A program made the translations under genes and the position numbers. DNA of 17,402 nucleotides from an uncultured Prevotella sp. (GTDB lineage: Bacteria; Bacteroidota; Bacteroidia; Bacteroidales; Bacteroidaceae), in contig NZ_URNN01000069.1 of assembly GCF_900549175.1 (NCBI RefSeq), positions 1 through 17,402 of the forward strand, given 5' to 3'. Below the pieces are notes generated by a model. It saw only the letters and a program-made list of their open reading frames with translations, had not been told where the DNA came from and made no database searches. Shown piece by piece: positions 16,104 through 17,402 of this stretch. How positions within the stretch are numbered: position 1 is the first letter of the stretch; each line of letters opens with the position of its first letter.

Positions 16104-16148
16104 AAAAAAAGAGAAGACATCACTTTGGGGATAAAGCGACATCTTCTC
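16104..16148 (-). terminator. Intrinsic terminator in the leader of the WYL_2/DUF4373 operon
   Basis: On the minus strand a 16-bp stem (16148-16133 with 16126-16111) closes a 6-base loop and is followed by seven T (16110-16104). The three positions that are mismatched in the DNA inverted repeat become G-U pairs in minus-strand RNA only, which marks the minus strand as the functional one. It lies about 60 bases before the WYL_2-like start and after a -7 box, so it may attenuate that operon, end a short RNA, or end transcripts of the gene upstream. Confidence 0.8.
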
Positions 16149-16176
16149 GATTTGCGGGGCTTAATCTTTGCTAAAG
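16104..16176 (-). ncRNA. Candidate ~70-nt leader/small RNA
   Basis: This is the RNA expected from the -7 box at 16190-16183 to the U-tract of the terminator at 16110-16104. It would carry the G-U-containing 16-bp hairpin at its 3' end. It is predicted purely from the spacing of the two signals; no conserved RNA family is recognised. Confidence 0.3.
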
Positions 16177-16182
16177 CGGGGG

Positions 16183-16215
16183 CAAAGATATAGTAGATTG
16201 TATATAGGGTGTCAA
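16183..16215 (-). promoter_or_regulatory. Promoter in front of the leader terminator, overlapped by an inverted repeat
   Basis: The minus-strand -7 box TATCTTTG is at 16190-16183, with a weak -33 TTG at 16215-16213 (spacing 22). An inverted repeat CTTTGC/GCAAAG (16166-16171 and 16182-16187) overlaps the -7 box and the expected start point near 16176, a possible operator. No better promoter is seen between the terminator and the WYL_2-like start. Confidence 0.5.
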
Positions 16216-16233
16216 TATTTAATTATTGTCCAT

Positions 16234-16622
16234 TTATTTCTTATCTTTATTCTTGTTTTTACTCTTCTTCTCCATCACTTTTTGTAGATGTTCACCTCTC
16301 CAGATTTCTCCCAATTCTATTTCTATTGTCTTGGCTGATAGTGGAGTATTGCTGTCGGAGAGAAAAAGTCCCCATTCAGCACCCTTGTCTGCCAACTCGT
16401 GAATGGATATGTTTTCTTTTTTACCGAAAAATCCCTTGTCTCTCCAATTGAGCAGTTCTATCATCCCTTCTTTTCGATATTTGGGAAGTATCCCTTTTAC
16501 TACTCTACCTTTAGGGCGTCCGGGTTTTCTCTTAATCTCTGATACATTGCCTCTTAAAGGTGAATTTTCTGCCTGTTTCAGGCCTTTTTTTCAAGGCTTT
16601 TAGCCATCTCTTTTTGTTTCAT
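16234..16622 (-). pseudogene. Small AT-hook-like gene split by a homopolymer frameshift
   Basis: From the ATG at 16622 the minus strand reads MKQKEMAKSLEKKA and then stops. The open frame that continues to the stop at 16234 (118 codons open from 16590) joins perfectly if one base is added to the run of seven A (16591-16585). It would then read ...SLEKKGLKQAENSPLRG..., about 129 residues. The joined protein has an AT-hook-like RKPGRPKGR about 34 residues in, which would bind minor-groove A/T DNA. A short middle domain follows (LLNWRDKGFF...LADKGAEWGLFL), then a Lys/Asn-rich tail. I do not recognise a named family. Without the frameshift only a 76-residue internal start (MIELLNW, 16464) remains. 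It may be a true pseudogene, a slippage-switched gene, or a sequencing error. A promoter lies just upstream. Confidence 0.6.
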
Positions 16623-16682
16623 AATTTCACTTATTTAACGTAATAATAAAATATATATTAAATGTTTGATTTGAAAAACGGG

Positions 16683-16714
16683 CAAAGGTAAGCGTTTCTT
16701 TTGTTTACAGGCAA
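16683..16714 (-). promoter_or_regulatory. Promoter of the AT-hook-like gene
   Basis: On the minus strand, TTG (16714-16712), 21 bases, TACCTTTG (16690-16683). It gives a leader of roughly 55 bases to the ATG at 16622. Its presence supports the upstream ATG, and hence the view that the gene is really frameshifted. Confidence 0.5.
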
Positions 16715-16812
16715 TAGGTGTGATAGAAAAAGTTTTTTTGCCAATAAGAAATATGAGGGTAATTTGTTGTATAATAGAGTAATACGTTGTATTTATAGGG
16801 GTGTCCAAAAAA

Positions 16813-16828
16813 CGTTCGTTTAATGGGC
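16813..16828 (+). repeat. Left inverted repeat of the invertible cassette
   Basis: CGTTCGTTTAATGGGC, the exact reverse complement of 17004-17019. Identity ends on both sides of the 16 bases. Confidence 0.92.
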
Positions 16829-16829
16829 A

Positions 16830-16861
16830 CAAAGATAATGGGTATTTTTTGAATGTGCAAA
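16830..16861 (-). promoter_or_regulatory. The promoter inside the invertible cassette, currently reading left
   Basis: On the minus strand, TTTG (16861-16858), 20 bases, TATCTTTG (16837-16830) is a full match to the Bacteroidetes consensus at ideal spacing. The -7 box ends two bases from the left inverted repeat, so transcription begins within or just past the repeat. No comparable plus-strand promoter is seen in the cassette or between it and upxY. Confidence 0.83.
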
Positions 16862-17003
16862 ATGTTTAATAAAAATATTTTTATGATAGGCTCTTTTTAC
16901 TGCTATATCGCTGATTATCAGTCTAACTTTTTTGTCGATAAATATATTTAATATCCTTTCATTTTTGTCCTTTTTGAATTTCTTATTTTTCTCAAATCTT
17001 GAC

Positions 17004-17019
17004 GCCCATTAAACGAACG
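17004..17019 (-). repeat. Right inverted repeat of the invertible cassette
   Basis: GCCCATTAAACGAACG, the exact reverse complement of 16813-16828. The inner ends face each other across the 175-base invertible core. Confidence 0.92.
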
Positions 17020-17087
17020 ATTAAAAAATACTTTTTTGAGTTTAATGTCTTCGTTTCTATCTTATTAAGTTAAAAAACTATTTGTTT

Positions 17088-17120
17088 CGGTTTGAAAGAG
17101 AATATGTCTCGTTCAAACCG
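17088..17120 (+). promoter_or_regulatory. Leader hairpin upstream of upxY
   Basis: CGGTTTGAA (17088-17096) pairs with TTCAAACCG (17112-17120). After one A/G mismatch GAGA (17098-17101) pairs with TCTC (17107-17110), closing a 5-base loop ATATG. It lies in the leader that would be transcribed when the cassette is ON. UpxY-type proteins act on polymerase in this leader region, so it is a good candidate for their recognition or pause site. There is no T-tract, so it is not an intrinsic terminator. Confidence 0.65.
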
Positions 17121-17168
17121 CGAAGCGCACCCGGAACTATACTGAAATCCTCAATAGTTTTCTTGCAA

Positions 17169-17402
17169 GTGATTGAAAATCAGAAATATTGGTTTGCCGC
17201 CCGTACTCGTGATAAGCAAGAGTTTGCTGTCCGAAAATCCCTAGATAAGTTTAAGGCAGAAGAGGGTCTGGATCTTGATTACTATCTTCCCACGCGAACT
17301 GTGGTATCTCAGCTGAAGTATCGCCGTAAGCGTACTGAGGTTCCTGTTATTCGAAATTTAATCTTTATCTACGCTACTAAGCAAACTGCTTGTGATCTTT
17401 CC
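17169..17402 (+). CDS. upxY: UpxY-type NusG-like transcription antiterminator, 3' end beyond the window
   Basis: The 78 codons present form the NusG N-terminal (NGN) domain of an UpxY-like protein: QKYWFAARTRDKQEFAVRKSL, YYLPTRTVVSQLKYRRKRTEVPVIRNLIFIYAT. UpxY proteins are the first genes of Bacteroides capsular polysaccharide operons; each prevents premature termination in the leader of its own operon. The KOW domain and the rest of the locus would lie beyond the right edge. There is no in-frame ATG before the conserved part: the frame is open for at least 100 bases upstream, and the best starts are GTG at 17169 or TTG at 17163, which would give reduced translation. It is preceded by the leader hairpin and the invertible promoter, which points away in this copy, so the gene is expected to be silent here. 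Confidence 0.85.
   Translation, partial: MIENQKYWFAARTRDKQEFAVRKSLDKFKAEEGLDLDYYLPTRTVVSQLKYRRKRTEVPVIRNLIFIYATKQTACDLS

Larger units (their letters stand above)
16813..17019. promoter_or_regulatory. Invertible promoter cassette of a capsular polysaccharide locus, OFF orientation
   Basis: A 175-base AT-rich segment (16829-17003) is bounded by perfect 16-bp inverted repeats and contains one strong promoter, which here points left. This size and layout, next to upxY, match the phase-variable capsule promoters described in Bacteroides fragilis. The outer flank of the left repeat also gives the core AAACGTTCGT, which I recall from sites of the invertase Mpi. Inversion would put the -7 box at 16995-17002 on the plus strand and start transcription near 17009, reading into upxY. 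No recombinase gene is in the window, so it must act in trans. Confidence 0.85.

Noticed and set aside
16635..16832. 65-codon minus-strand frame beginning in the left inverted repeat
   Set aside because: It starts inside the repeat and runs over the promoter of the AT-hook-like gene; no conserved features.

Overview
The window reads as chromosomal DNA from a gut-type Bacteroidales bacterium (Bacteroides or a close relative; the genus cannot be fixed from the sequence). The main sign is repeated Bacteroidetes sigma-factor promoters (TTTG, 19-20 bases, TAnnTTTG) in front of most genes. Further signs are AT-rich leaders with few Shine-Dalgarno sites, an UpxY-type antiterminator, and DUF4373- and WYL_2-like proteins next to it.

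Left part (1-11.8 kb, GC-rich, ATA-preferring for Ile): the 3' part of a tRNA-Arg(CCG) with a strong terminator; a leftward SH3b/membrane protein with a Cys-cluster tail; asnA; an ADP-ribosylglycohydrolase; leftward dnaX; a 0.5 kb divergent spacer with two complex repeat/hairpin systems; a very large fusion (glycosyltransferase 2, HIT/GalT-like DUF4922, SpoIID/LytB); an AmpG-like MFS permease four bases behind it; and a small lipoprotein. The fusion and the permease look like one unit linked to peptidoglycan or muropeptide metabolism.

Right part (12.0-17.4 kb, AT-richer, different codon preference): a flippase-like LPG-synthase-TM protein, an AAA-ATPase-like/PD-(D/E)XK protein, and then the upstream edge of a capsular polysaccharide locus. 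On the minus strand this edge carries a frameshifted AT-hook-like gene, a leader with an intrinsic terminator, a WYL_2-like protein and a DUF4373 protein. On the plus strand, upxY runs off the right end.

The most interesting element is a 207-bp invertible promoter cassette at 16813-17019. It has 16-bp perfect inverted repeats flanking one good promoter, which in this copy points LEFT, away from upxY. The capsule locus is therefore captured in its apparent OFF orientation. The same promoter now points toward the leftward accessory genes, and a long leader hairpin stands between the cassette and upxY. The general principle (phase-variable capsule promoters) is known in Bacteroides. The leftward outward promoter, the homopolymer-frameshifted AT-hook gene and the attenuator-like leader make this copy worth a closer look.
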